Assembly: GCA_963738575.1 (NCBI GenBank)
Contig: CAVTWY010000004.1
Span: 496,001-560,000 of the forward strand
Source of the DNA: CAVTWY01 sp963738575
Lineage (GTDB): Bacteria; Pseudomonadota; Gammaproteobacteria; Burkholderiales; Burkholderiaceae_C
Direction: 5' to 3'
Length of the DNA: 64,000 nt
Shown here: positions 37,704-47,161 of the stretch, piece after piece
Layout of the letters: every line of letters starts with the position of its first letter
How positions within the stretch are numbered: the stretch's first letter is position 1
Position numbers and translations under genes: made by a program
Notes under the pieces: model-generated
The model's input: the letters and a program-made list of their open reading frames with translations, nothing else
What the model was told of the DNA's origin: nothing
Database searches by the model: none

Positions 37704-38414
37704 CTAAGCCTTTGACGCGTCGATGGTCGCCACCATCAGGTGCAAGTTGGACTCGATATGCGTGTCGCTTTGCAATTTGAGCCAAGGCAACTTGGGCAGC
37801 ACGTGGTGCAGGGTGACACCGCCTTTGGGGTGCGCGTACAGGATGGTGACTTTGCGCGGTGAAGCCTGCACCGAGCGCAGGATGTTGCCCAGCACCACCG
37901 TCAAAATGTCAGCGTTGAACGGCATGAAGAAAAAGATCACCGACGCGTCGCTGGGCACCGCATAGGCGCGCGCATCGATGTTGTGCAGCTCGATGTCTTT
38001 GCAGCGCAACTTGGGCGCTGCGTTTTTCATGTTTTGCACGGCCACCTCGTGCAGCCCTTTGGACAGCTCAACGCCGATCACCTTGCTGAAGGGCATGGAC
38101 GCGGCCACGGCCACGATGCGGCCCAAGCCCGAGCCGTAATCAATGAAGACGTCTTTGTCAGGCTGCACGGAAACATCACCCAGCACGCGACGCAAACTCT
38201 TGTAGCTCAGCGCCAGGTAAGCATGGCAACCCTCGCCGTCGGCGCCAAAGTCAGCTGGCACCACCAGCCCTTTGGTTTGAATGCCCAGGCGCCAGTCGTT
38301 GTAAGACTCACTGGCACGGTAAGCCAACAGGCCGAGACTCTTTTTGGGGTTCATGCGGTCAAGGGTTTGAGGGTTGCTGAAGCCTGCGCTTGCGTGCCGT
38401 GGCGTGTGTGTCAT
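37704..38414 (-). CDS. Class I SAM-dependent methyltransferase-like protein
   Basis: 236-residue protein with a methyltransferase motif I (VFIDYGSGLGRIVAVAASMPF), then VIGVELSKGLHEVA and a final-strand region SVIFFFMPFNADIL. The N-terminal 20 residues may be non-native; ATG at about 38354 (MNPKKSLGLLAYR) is an alternative start. Not recognised beyond fold level. It sits between glcE and the other methyltransferase. Confidence 0.7.
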   Translation of the reverse strand: MTHTPRHASAGFSNPQTLDRMNPKKSLGLLAYRASESYNDWRLGIQTKGLVVPADFGADGEGCHAYLALSYKSLRRVLGDVSVQPDKDVFIDYGSGLGRIVAVAASMPFSKVIGVELSKGLHEVAVQNMKNAAPKLRCKDIELHNIDARAYAVPSDASVIFFFMPFNADILTVVLGNILRSVQASPRKVTILYAHPKGGVTLHHVLPKLPWLKLQSDTHIESNLHLMVATIDASKA

Positions 38415-38530
38415 GGCAGTTTATCGGTGTCGCAGCAGATGGCGGCCACCCGTCCCGGGTGGTGTCACTGCATCAAGGCTTCCTCAACGGGCCGGTTGCG
38501 CGCCGAGCGTGCCAAAAGGCACTCTGGGTG

Positions 38531-38588
38531 TTGTGTCGCCGCCTCACAAATCGGCGTAATTGTGTCGCCGCCTCACAGATCGGCGTAA
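38531..38588. repeat. 29-bp tandem duplication at the 3' end of glcE
   Basis: Two adjacent 29-nt copies differing at one base (A or G) of a unit that contains TGTGTCGCCGCCTCACA and ends in ATCGGCGTAA. The second copy overlaps the last codons and stop of glcE (stop at 38573-38575), so the duplicate lies just past the gene end. Confidence 0.9.
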
Positions 38589-39667
38589 AGGCGGCCCGGG
38601 TTCAGCACCCGGTCGGGGTCAAAGGCGAGTTTGAGCTGCCGGTGGATGCGCAGCAGCGGCTCACCCAGCGGGGTGAAAACGTCGCTGGCGCGTGACCGTG
38701 CGTGGTACACGGTGGCGTGCCCACCCAGCGCCTGCACGGCATGGCGCACGCTGGCTTGGGGTGCACGTGACACCAACCACCGCAGGGCGCCACCCCACTC
38801 CAGCAGCGTGGCGCCGTCCAGCTTCAAGGGCTCGGTGGTGGCGGGCAGCGAAAGCCGCCACAGCGTGGCCCCTGCGGCCACGGCTTCACCTGCCGAGACA
38901 AAGTAAGCATCACGTTGGTGGCGCATGCCGTCCCAAAAAGCTGCAGCCGGTGCAGCGGCCAGCGCTTCACCCCCCAGTGTTTTGGTGGCCGCAGCAACAG
39001 CCGCTTGGGCGCCAGAGAGGCGAATCAGCAGGGTGCCGTTGCACCATGCGCTGGCGTTGAGCGGCATGGCCGACGCCGCGACGTGATGCAGCATGGGCAG
39101 CGCTTTGACTTGCTCACCTTCAAAGCGCAAGGTGGCCGTCGCGCGGGGCAAGGGCAGCACCTTGAGCGACACCTCGGCAAGCACCCCCAAGATGCCCATC
39201 GAGCCGGCGAGCACACGCGACACGTCATAGCCGGCAACGTTTTTCATCACTTGCCCACCAAAGGTTAGAACCTCGCCGCGGCCGTTGACCATGGTGGCGC
39301 CCAAAACGAAGTCTCGCACGTTGCCCACGGCGGCCCGCGCAGGGCCTGCCAACCCGGCCGCCACCATGCCGCCCACGGTGGACGCGGCGCCAAAGTGTGG
39401 CGGCTCGAAGGCCAGGTGCTGGCCTTGTTTGGCCAGTTCGGCCTCGAGCTCGCGCAGCGGCGTGCCGGCACGCGCCGTCACCACCAACTCGCTGGGCTCG
39501 TAGCTGCTGATGCCGGCGAGGTTGCGCGTGTCGAGCTTGTCGCCCACGGGCGCTTCGCCATAAAAATCTTTGGTGCCACCCCCGCGAATGCAAAGGGCGC
39601 GGCGGTCGGCGCGGGCAGCCTTGATTTGTTCAACCAGGTGCGTCAGCGCGGTGTCTCGGGGGGTCAA
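38573..39667 (-). CDS. glcE: Glycolate oxidase FAD-binding subunit GlcE
   Basis: Second FAD-domain subunit of glycolate dehydrogenase, 364 residues. PCMH-type FAD-binding features are IRGGGTKDFYG, PPHFGAASTVGGMVAAGLAGP, MKNVAGYDVSRVLAGSMGILGV and a final NPGRLYADL. ATG 39667 directly abuts the glcD stop, so the two are translated from one message. The C-terminus overlaps a 29-bp tandem duplication. Confidence 0.94.
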   Translation of the reverse strand: MTPRDTALTHLVEQIKAARADRRALCIRGGGTKDFYGEAPVGDKLDTRNLAGISSYEPSELVVTARAGTPLRELEAELAKQGQHLAFEPPHFGAASTVGGMVAAGLAGPARAAVGNVRDFVLGATMVNGRGEVLTFGGQVMKNVAGYDVSRVLAGSMGILGVLAEVSLKVLPLPRATATLRFEGEQVKALPMLHHVAASAMPLNASAWCNGTLLIRLSGAQAAVAAATKTLGGEALAAAPAAAFWDGMRHQRDAYFVSAGEAVAAGATLWRLSLPATTEPLKLDGATLLEWGGALRWLVSRAPQASVRHAVQALGGHATVYHARSRASDVFTPLGEPLLRIHRQLKLAFDPDRVLNPGRLYADL

Positions 39668-41143
39668 TTAAAAGCGCTCCAACTCGGGGTGCGGCAGCAG
39701 GCCCCGTTTGACGTGCATGCGGCCGTACTCGGCGCAGCGGCTTAAGCTGGGGATGACCTTGCCGGGATTGAGCAAGCCCTTGCTGTCGAAGGCCAGCTTG
39801 AGGGCTTCAAACTGGTTGCGCTCTTCGGGGCTGAACTGCACGCACATGGAGTCGAGTTTTTCAACGCCCACGCCATGCTCGCCCGTGACGGTGCCACCCA
39901 TGGCCACGCTGGTTTCCAAGATGTCGGCACCAAACTTTTCGGCGCGGTGAAATTGGTCGGGGTCGTTGGCGTCAAACAAAATGAGGGGGTGCAGGTTGCC
40001 GTCACCGGCATGAAACACATTGCAGCAGCGCAAGTCGTATTTTTTCTCCATCGCGGCGATGGCGATGAGGATGTCGGCCAGGCGCTTGCGCGGGATGGTG
40101 GAGTCCATGCACATGTAATCGGGGCTGATGCGGCCCGATGCGGGGAAGGCGTTTTTACGGCCGCTCCAAAACTTAAGCCGCTCGGCCTCGTTTTGGCTAA
40201 CCTTGAACTGGGTGGCGCCGCAGGTTCTAAGCACCGCCACCATGCGCTCGATCTCTTCTTCCACCTCTTCCACCGTGCCATCGCTTTCGCACAGCAGAAT
40301 GGCCTGGGCGCTCAGGTCGTAGCCGGCATGCACAAAGGCTTCGACGGCCGCCGTCATGGGCTTGTCCATCATCTCGAGCCCGGCGGGGATGATGCCTGCG
40401 GCGATGATGGCCGCCACGGCGTCACCGGCTTTGCGCAGGTCGTCAAAGCTGGCCAGCACGCAGCGCGCCAGTTGCGGTTTGGGCGTGAGCTTGACGGTGA
40501 CTTCGGTGACCACGGCCAGCATGCCTTCGCTGCCCACCAGCAGTGCCATCAAATCCAGCCCCGCCGCGTCCAGTGCCTCACTGCCAAAAGTGATGGCCTC
40601 GCCTTCGGCGGTGAAGCCTTTGACGCGCAGCACGTTGTGCAGTGTCAGCCCGTACTTGAGGCAATGCACACCGCCCGAGTTTTCGGCCACATTGCCGCCG
40701 ATGGTGCAGGCGATTTGGCTCGACGGGTCGGGGGCGTAATACAAACCGTGCGCCGCCACTGCCTCGCTGATGGCAAGGTTGCGCACACCGCACTGCACGG
40801 TGGCGGTGCGGGCTGCGGGGTCGATGGCGACGATGCGGTTGAACTTGGCCAATGACAGCGTGACCCCTTGCGCATGAGGCAGCGCGCCGCCCGACAAACC
40901 CGTACCGGCACCCCGCGCCACCACGGGCACTGCCATGGCATGGCAGGCGCGCAAAATGGCTGCTATCTGGGCTTCGGTCTCGGGCAGCGCCACCACCATG
41001 GGGCGCTGGCGGTAGGCCGTTAGGCCGTCGCATTCGTAGGGGGTGGTGAGCTCGTTGTGCCACAGCAAAGCGTGGGCTGGCACGATGGATTGCAAGGCGC
41101 CAACCACCTCGGCTTGGCGCGCTGAAGGGGCGGTTTGCATCAA
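39668..41143 (-). CDS. glcD: Glycolate oxidase catalytic subunit GlcD
   Basis: FAD-linked 2-hydroxyacid dehydrogenase, 491 residues, oxidising glycolate to glyoxylate. The FAD-binding segment includes VPVVARGAGTGLSGGALPHAQG and AENSGGVHCLKYGLT, and the C-terminal FAD oxidase domain carries VFHAGDGNLHPLILFD and GEHGVGVEK (catalytic His region). It is the first gene of the glcDE pair. The start ATG 41143 overlaps the phaM stop by 4 bp. Confidence 0.95.
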   Translation of the reverse strand: MMQTAPSARQAEVVGALQSIVPAHALLWHNELTTPYECDGLTAYRQRPMVVALPETEAQIAAILRACHAMAVPVVARGAGTGLSGGALPHAQGVTLSLAKFNRIVAIDPAARTATVQCGVRNLAISEAVAAHGLYYAPDPSSQIACTIGGNVAENSGGVHCLKYGLTLHNVLRVKGFTAEGEAITFGSEALDAAGLDLMALLVGSEGMLAVVTEVTVKLTPKPQLARCVLASFDDLRKAGDAVAAIIAAGIIPAGLEMMDKPMTAAVEAFVHAGYDLSAQAILLCESDGTVEEVEEEIERMVAVLRTCGATQFKVSQNEAERLKFWSGRKNAFPASGRISPDYMCMDSTIPRKRLADILIAIAAMEKKYDLRCCNVFHAGDGNLHPLILFDANDPDQFHRAEKFGADILETSVAMGGTVTGEHGVGVEKLDSMCVQFSPEERNQFEALKLAFDSKGLLNPGKVIPSLSRCAEYGRMHVKRGLLPHPELERF

Positions 41144-41856
41144 CGCTTTCGGGCAGCCGTGCTGCGTTTTTTGGTTGCCTTGGGTTTGGCCGGTGTGCGT
41201 GCGGCCTTGGCCATGCCCGCGGCGGTGGAAGCCGCGCTTAAGGCCGCGCTGGATGCCACTGCGGCGGCCTTGTTGGCCACCTTCATGGGTGTGGCCATGG
41301 CGCTTTTCAGGGTGTCACCGGCGGCGTCAAAGCTTTGCTTCACCATGGCGCTTGCCAAGTCTTTGGCTGCGTCGGTGGCGGACTCTTTCATGGTGGTGGC
41401 GGCGAGTTGAGTGAATTGCTTGGTGAGCGCGCCCCACCATTGCATGGGGTCGATGGCGGCTGCGTTGGGGCCGGCGGCCTTGGGCTGCACCTTGGTGCTG
41501 CTTGGCGCTTTGCGGCTGGTGCTTGCGACCGCCTTGGGCGCTGGTGCAGCCGCTGTGGGTTTGAGCGACAGCGACTCGCGCAAGTCGGTCATTTGCACGT
41601 TCATGGTTTTGAGCGTGGACAGCGTCATTCGCTGCACCTCGAGCGCCTGGATGGTGGCGCCCAACATGCGGCCGTTTTGCTCCAGCCAAAACTGCACCGT
41701 GCGAAGTTCTTCGATGCGTTTTTCAAGTTCTTCGGGGTTGAGGGTGGGGGCCACCCACTGGCCAATGGCGGGCAATGCCGAGCCCGCGTTTTTAACCAGG
41801 CCCTGCAAGAAATCAAAACCTGGAACCAGTTTGGTGAATGCGGCGTTGTCGGCCAT
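41140..41856 (-). CDS. phaM: PHB granule-associated protein PhaM family
   Basis: 238-residue protein that links polyhydroxybutyrate granules with the nucleoid and activates PHB synthase in Ralstonia. The N-terminus FTKLVPGFDFLQGLVKNAG and the helical LEKRIEELRTVQFWLEQNGRML segment fit the family; the C-terminus is Lys/Ala/Arg-rich (KPKATKKRSTAARKR), like PhaM's DNA-binding tail. ATG 41856 is preceded by AGGAGACACC. PHB storage in this organism is inferred from its presence. Confidence 0.84.
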   Translation of the reverse strand: MADNAAFTKLVPGFDFLQGLVKNAGSALPAIGQWVAPTLNPEELEKRIEELRTVQFWLEQNGRMLGATIQALEVQRMTLSTLKTMNVQMTDLRESLSLKPTAAAPAPKAVASTSRKAPSSTKVQPKAAGPNAAAIDPMQWWGALTKQFTQLAATTMKESATDAAKDLASAMVKQSFDAAGDTLKSAMATPMKVANKAAAVASSAALSAASTAAGMAKAARTPAKPKATKKRSTAARKR

Positions 41857-41904
41857 GGTTGGTGTCTCCTGCGTGGTTGGGGTCAAAGGCTGATGGGGGT
41901 GGGC

Positions 41905-42915
41905 TCAAGGGGCATCAAACGCTACCCGCTCAACGCGATAGCCGCGGCCGGCCATGAGTTTAGGCAAGGCTTGCGCGCCCGTCATGTGCAAGGCGCCGAC
42001 GGCCGCAAAAACTTGGGCGCCCTGGCCATGCAGGGCGTCGATGGCGTCGGCGATGCCTGGGTTGCGTTGGTCGTTGATGCGGTGGTAGAGGTCGCGGTCG
42101 GCGGCGGTGGTGACGCAGTCGCACCAGGCAGCGTAGTTTTCGAGTTCGGACAGGTTGCCCGCTTCCCAAGCAGCCGTCATGCGACGCAGCACAGGGCGCA
42201 CTTTGTTGGATTCAAGTTGATCCAGCGCAGAGGCCACCAGTTCGGCTTCCAGGTCGGCTTTGTCTGCGGGCATCAGGGCGTCGATTTGGCGCTTGGCGGT
42301 TTCGAGCGACACCACTTTTTTACCGGCGGCTTTGGCCTGCTGTGCCAACGCAGGTTCGGAGCCAAAAAGGGACTCGAGCCCCTCCCACTTGGCAGCGAAG
42401 ATGGACAGCGTAACCACTTGCATCACCGGGTGCATGGCGTCGATGGCGCCGGGCGGCAAACACGCGGCGCTGCGCTGCACCGCCAAGCGCGCGCTCAGGT
42501 TTGGCGTTAGCGGGCGGCTGGGCACCATCATGGCGCGGGCAATGTCTTTTTGAATTTGAGGGTCGGTGGGGTCAAGCTCCAGCGCCAAGGTGTCGCTTTG
42601 CCCAAGCGCCTGGCTGAGCTTGGGGCCTGGGAACACCCACGCCAACTTGCCCACATGCAAGGTGCCGTACAGGTGCGAGGTGCGGCCGTTTTTGGTGATG
42701 CGCCACAACATGCCGCGATCTTTGGCGCCTTGGCGCGCTTGCTGCACTTGCGCAGCCGTGGGCTGTGCAGGGTTGGGCGGGCAGGCTGCTTGTTTTGCAC
42801 CCGAGGCGTCACTGGGCGCTTTTTGCGCTTGTGCCGCACCCATGGCCAAGGCGATGGCTGCGGCCATGAAGAGGGCGGGCGTGCCACGTTGCCAAACACG
42901 CAAAAACGACTGCAT
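41905..42915 (-). CDS. TraB/GumN family protein
   Basis: Exported protein of 336 residues with signal peptide (TPALFMAAAIALAMGAAQAQ). The TraB/GumN domain starts at WRITKNGRTSHLYGTLHVGK, with ALELDPTD following and GAQVFAAVGALHMTGAQALP near the C-terminus, where Glu and His residues form the putative metal site. Function is not established; some relatives are described as metal-dependent proteases. ATG 42915 was chosen because the signal peptide starts there. Confidence 0.85.
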   Translation of the reverse strand: MQSFLRVWQRGTPALFMAAAIALAMGAAQAQKAPSDASGAKQAACPPNPAQPTAAQVQQARQGAKDRGMLWRITKNGRTSHLYGTLHVGKLAWVFPGPKLSQALGQSDTLALELDPTDPQIQKDIARAMMVPSRPLTPNLSARLAVQRSAACLPPGAIDAMHPVMQVVTLSIFAAKWEGLESLFGSEPALAQQAKAAGKKVVSLETAKRQIDALMPADKADLEAELVASALDQLESNKVRPVLRRMTAAWEAGNLSELENYAAWCDCVTTAADRDLYHRINDQRNPGIADAIDALHGQGAQVFAAVGALHMTGAQALPKLMAGRGYRVERVAFDAP

Positions 42916-42962
42916 GCACGATCCATTGCGATGGGAATGCAGCAAGCTTACAGGAGCGGCCT

Positions 42963-43487
42963 TCACGGCTTGAGGCGCGCGATGCGCATTTCTCCACCCT
43001 GTTGTGTGATGGCGAGTTTGCCCAGCACGTCCATGCCGAGCAAAGGTGTGTCCAACTTCTGCAAAACGCCCACGCGCAAGCGCTCGGCACGGGCGCCACC
43101 TTGCAGTTGGATGTCGGCCAGCACGTCGATCACTTCGACGTCGCCACCCGCCGTGCTGGAGCGGCTTTTGCCAACGCCTTGAAGCCCCGCAGCCCTGGCG
43201 ATATCGGGTGGCAGTGCCGTTCGGGTGGCGCCCGTGTCCACCAAAAAATCCACCTTCACGCCATTGACGTTGCCGGGCCAGTGGTAGTGGCCGTCGGGGC
43301 TGCGCTGCAATGTCACCACGCCGTCGGCCACCGAAAAGCGCGCCCGCTGCTGCTGCGACAACCACCACTGGAACCCCAAAAACAGCAGCGTCGCCAGCAC
43401 CATCCACACGATCACGATGCGCAGGGTTCTGGGGGGGCCTGTGCCGTCGTGTTGCAGTGCCAAGGGGTGGCGTTGAGGTGTTGTCAT
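42963..43487 (-). CDS. Retropepsin-like aspartic protease, membrane-anchored
   Basis: 174-residue protein with one membrane segment (residues 22-40, LRIVIVWMVLATLLFLGF) and a clan AA aspartic protease domain whose active site is FLVDTGATRTALP (Asp84-Thr-Gly). The later LLGMDVLGKLAI corresponds to the family's conserved hydrophobic-Gly region. This matches the TIGR02281-type proteins of proteobacteria. ATG 43487 gives a normal length; the longer in-frame extension to 43649 looks non-coding. The natural substrate is unknown. Confidence 0.82.
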   Translation of the reverse strand: MTTPQRHPLALQHDGTGPPRTLRIVIVWMVLATLLFLGFQWWLSQQQRARFSVADGVVTLQRSPDGHYHWPGNVNGVKVDFLVDTGATRTALPPDIARAAGLQGVGKSRSSTAGGDVEVIDVLADIQLQGGARAERLRVGVLQKLDTPLLGMDVLGKLAITQQGGEMRIARLKP

Positions 43488-43619
43488 GGCGCGGGTTTGA
43501 ATGGGGGCGGGGCGTTGATGACTGGGGCGGGTGACCGTGTGCGTCTTGCGCGCTGCCGTTTGACGCGCCAAGCGCGCACAATGCCATGAAACACCACCGC
43601 GCTGGACGTGGGCACCGCA

Positions 43620-44068
43620 ATGACCGCTATTTTTCACCTTGCATTTCACGTTCGTGACCTGGACGCTGCGCGCGCACTTTTATGGCGGGGTGATGGGATG
43701 CCGCGAGGGCCGCAGCACGCGCCACCTGGGTGGACTTTGACTTTTTTGGCCACCAGATCTCGCTGCATCTGGGGCAGCCCTTTGCCACCACCAACACCGG
43801 CCGGGTGGGTGACCATTGGGTGCCGATGCCACATTTGGGGTTGGTGTTGGCGCTGCCCGAGTGGCAAGCCTTGGCGCAGCGTATGCAACAGGCTCAGGTT
43901 GATTTTGTGATGGCGCCGCAGCTGCGCTTTGAAGGCCAGCCCGGTGAGCAGTGGACGATGTTTTTCTTGGACCCAAGTGGCAATCCCATTGAAATCAAAG
44001 GGTTTAAGTCGCTGGATACCGTCTACCAAGCCACGCCATTGGCAAGTAACAAACCCGCAACGGTGTGA
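43620..44068 (+). pseudogene. VOC/glyoxalase family protein, frame disrupted twice
   Basis: About 149 codons. ATG 43620 gives the VOC start TAIFHLAFHVRDLDAARA. The reading frame then changes near 43675 (removing a C gives FYGGVMGCREGRSTRH) and again near 43724 (removing a C gives WVDFDFFGHQISLHLGQP), after which it runs intact through GDHWVPMPHLGLVLAL and MFFLDPSGNPIEIKGFKS to 44068. Both changes are +1. The metal ligands (His in HLAFHV, His in HISLH-type strand, Glu in IEIKGF) are present, so the gene could be functional if these are sequencing errors. Confidence 0.78.
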
Positions 44069-44288
44069 GCGGGCTTGGCCCGTTGCCGCTGTTGTGTGGC
44101 GCTTTTCAGTCGCCGGGGCTGCTGCAGGCACAAAAAGTGTTCAATCGGCACGCCACAACAGGCTTGGTTACCCCTGAACAGGCGCGGGGCCACTAATCTG
44201 ACATGGCGGGTCATCCAACGCCTTGATATCTGCGTTGATGCATCCATGTGGGCCTTGTGCGTTCAACCTTTGGGAGCACTCCAACGCC

Positions 44289-44549
44289 ATGATGATGCTT
44301 TACAACTCCGACAGTTTTGCTGTGGTTCAGTTTGACCTGACCCAAGAAGGCTCAACCGCGCTTGCCCGCGGAGGCTACGAAATTGTCGACAAATTTGCCC
44401 GCAAAGAGATCTTCCTTGAAGGCGCCATGGCGCAAACCTTCAAAGAAGGCGTTGAGGCGCTGATTCAAACCAAGCCCTCAGAAGAAGAGCTGGACGACTT
44501 CATTGGGCAGTTCACCATCACGGCGCAGCACCCGGTGGTGCTGCATTGA
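44289..44549 (+). CDS. DUF3567 family protein
   Basis: 86-residue cytoplasmic protein of a Burkholderiales-typical family of unknown function. MMMLYNSDSFAVVQFD at the start and EEELDDFIGQFTITAQHPVVLH at the end are family-like. Three consecutive in-frame ATG codons are available at 44289, 44292 and 44295; 44289 is listed. The 220 bp between the VOC gene and this start hold no other gene that I see. Confidence 0.85.
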   Translation: MMMLYNSDSFAVVQFDLTQEGSTALARGGYEIVDKFARKEIFLEGAMAQTFKEGVEALIQTKPSEEELDDFIGQFTITAQHPVVLH

Positions 44550-44803
44550 TCCGCGCGTCAGCCCAGTGGCATCGCCTGGCCGCGCAAGCTGTGCTTTCTG
44601 GCGCAGCCCTGACGCTGCGCCAACCCCCTCGCCAACAATTTGTAGTTTCGTGTCCACGAACAGCGCTGGCTGCACGTTGTGCCTTGCCAAGCGCGCAAAC
44701 GCCGCACTTTCATCACACCGCAGGGCTTGCCGACTGGCCCGCGCTAAGACAAGATGGGGTGCCGGACGGGTCAGTTGATTGCAACGCAAGAGGGGATCAT
44801 CAC

Positions 44804-47141
44804 GTGAAAGCTGCTGCCAAAGTTCGACGCGACGACGCACAAGCGGTTTTGTCCCCCGGGCTGACCGACGCCCCCGTGCTCGACCGCATGTGCTCGCACT
44901 TCGTGTTGTCGCTCACCATGAAGCAGGCGGCGCGCTTCAACCTCAAACGCGACTGGAACAGCCTGCTGGCCCTCACTGGCCGCCACCTGGTGTGGCCCAC
45001 CACCGTGCTGGGCCGCTACCGCGGGTTTTTGCTGCGGCGCTGCAAAGGCAACGTGCACTGGAAGGGCCACGAGCAGCTGAATGACCTCGAGTTCATTCAA
45101 AAGTTTGGCGTCTGGCGCGGCCCTTACGAAGAAGGCACCGTCTTTTTCTACATCGACGAGTACGTCAAAGACGCCCCCAAAGATTTGCTGGCCGTGCTGG
45201 GTGACACCGCCGAGTGGCTTGAAAAAAGCCTTAAAAAAGAGTCCACCCTGGTGCAGAAGAACATCGACTCACTCGGTGGTTTGCTGCAACTCAACCCGGC
45301 CGAGCGCGCGCTGCTGCTGTACGGCACCTTGGCGCGCTACCAGCGCGAGCTGCGGGGCTTGTTGGTGGAGTTCAAGGTGCAAAGCGCGCAAGAGGCCTAT
45401 GCGGCCATCGCGTCGGTGGCCGGCGTGAACGAGCAAGAAGTGGCCGAGGCGCTGCGGGCTGGGTCGCGCCTGGAGCGCACCGGCATGATCGAAAACCTCA
45501 TCTCTGAGCACAACATCACCGACCTGGCCGACCTGATGAAGGTGAGCGACCAGTTGCCGCCGGTGTTGATGCGCGAGTACAAAAAGCCATCTGACTTGAT
45601 GGCGGTGTTCACCCGCCCTGCGGTGAAGAGTGAGCTCACCCCCAACGACTTTTCGTTTGTGGGTGAAGACGTGCGCGTGCTCACCACCTTGTTGGCCAAC
45701 GCGGTGGCGCGCAAAGAGCCCGGCGTGAACGTGTTGCTGTACGGCCCCCCCGGCACCGGCAAGACCGAGCTGGCCAAGGTGTGTGCGCAAGCCGCCGGGC
45801 TTCAACTTGTTTGAGGTGGAGTACGCCGACCGCGACGGCAACTCGTTGTCGGGCCGTGACCGCTACCGCTCGCTGCAACTGAGCCAGGTTTTCTTGAAAG
45901 CCAGCAGCAATGTCGGCATCTTGTTTGACGAAGTGGAGGACGTGTTTCCGCCCATCTCGGCCGATGCCGCGCAACTGATGGCACGCATGGACACCACCGA
46001 CGCCAAACCCAGCAGCAGCGTGAGTGGCAAAGCGTGGGTTAACCAGATTCTTGAAACCAACCCCGTGCCCGTGGTGTGGGTGACCAACCGCATCGAGCAG
46101 ATTGACCCGGCCTTTCGGCGCCGCTTTCAGTACCACCTGGAGCTGAAGTCGCCGCCCCCCGGCGCGCGCGAGGCGCTGGTGACGCGGGCGCTGCAAGGTG
46201 TTGAAACTGAAGAAGGCTTTGCGGCCAAGTTGTCGCAGCGCCGTGGCCTGACGCCCGCGCAAATTCGAACGGCGGTGCGCTTTGCCAAACTGGCGGGCAC
46301 CGACGATGGTGGCACCGTGGACGCACAAATGCTGATCGAGCGACAGCTTGGCAACGCCGACAAGGCGCTGGGCAAATCGGCCAGCAACAAACCGGCACGC
46401 CGCAACGTCACCACCTACCAGTTGGCCATGCTCAACGTCGAATCACGCTTTGACATCGCCAAGATCATCGAAGCCCTGGGGCGTCGCGGCAACGGCACCG
46501 TGTGCTTTCACGGCGCACCGGGCACCGGCAAAACGGCCTTGGCCGAGCACATTGCGTCGTCGCTGCAAAAGCCCTTGATGATTCGCCAGGCCAGCGACCT
46601 GGTGAGCAAGTTTGTGGGCGAGACCGAGCAAAACATGGCCAAGATGTTTGAAGAGGCCCAGGCCGAAAACGCCGTTCTGTTGCTGGACGAGGCCGACAGC
46701 TTCTTGCGCTCACGCAAGCGCGCCGAGCGCAGCTACGAAGTGACCGAAGTGAACGAAATGCTGCAAGGCATGGAGCGCTTCAGCGGCATCTTCATTTGCA
46801 CCACCAACTTGTTTGAAGACCTGGACGAAGCCGCACTGCGCCGCTTCACCTTCAAGATCAAGTTCAAACCCCTGCTGCCCGAGCAACGCGAAACCATGTT
46901 TGTGGTCGAAGCCCTTGGCGGCGACGCCAGCAAGCTCACGGCCGAGCAGCGCGAGCGCCTGGGCAAACTAGAAGTCCTGGCCCCCGGCGACTTTGCGTCC
47001 GTCAAACGCCAGGTGGATTTGCTGGAAGAAACCTTTGAGCCCGACGAGTTCTTGTCGCAACTGGAGAGCGAGCACCGCGTGAAGCCGGATGTGCGCGAGC
47101 GGCGAGGGATTGGGTTTTCGGCGAGTGTGAAGGTGCATTGA
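44804..47141 (+). pseudogene. Tandem AAA ATPase, frame disrupted once
   Basis: About 778 codons with GTG 44804 (after AGGGGATCATCAC). The N-terminal 300 residues are helical and family-specific. The first AAA module has Walker A YGPPGTGKTELAK; immediately after, one extra C near 45797-45800 shifts frame, and removing it joins CAQAAG to FNLFEVEYADRDG. Walker B (GILFDEVEDVFPP) and an arginine-finger region follow. The second module has HGAPGTGKTALAE and VLLLDEADSFL with IFICTTNLFEDLD, FtsH/CDC48-like. Likely an unfoldase or remodelling ATPase of unknown target. The +1 slip is a probable sequencing error. Confidence 0.8.
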
Positions 47142-47161
47142 GGGCAAGGGCCAAGTGGCTC

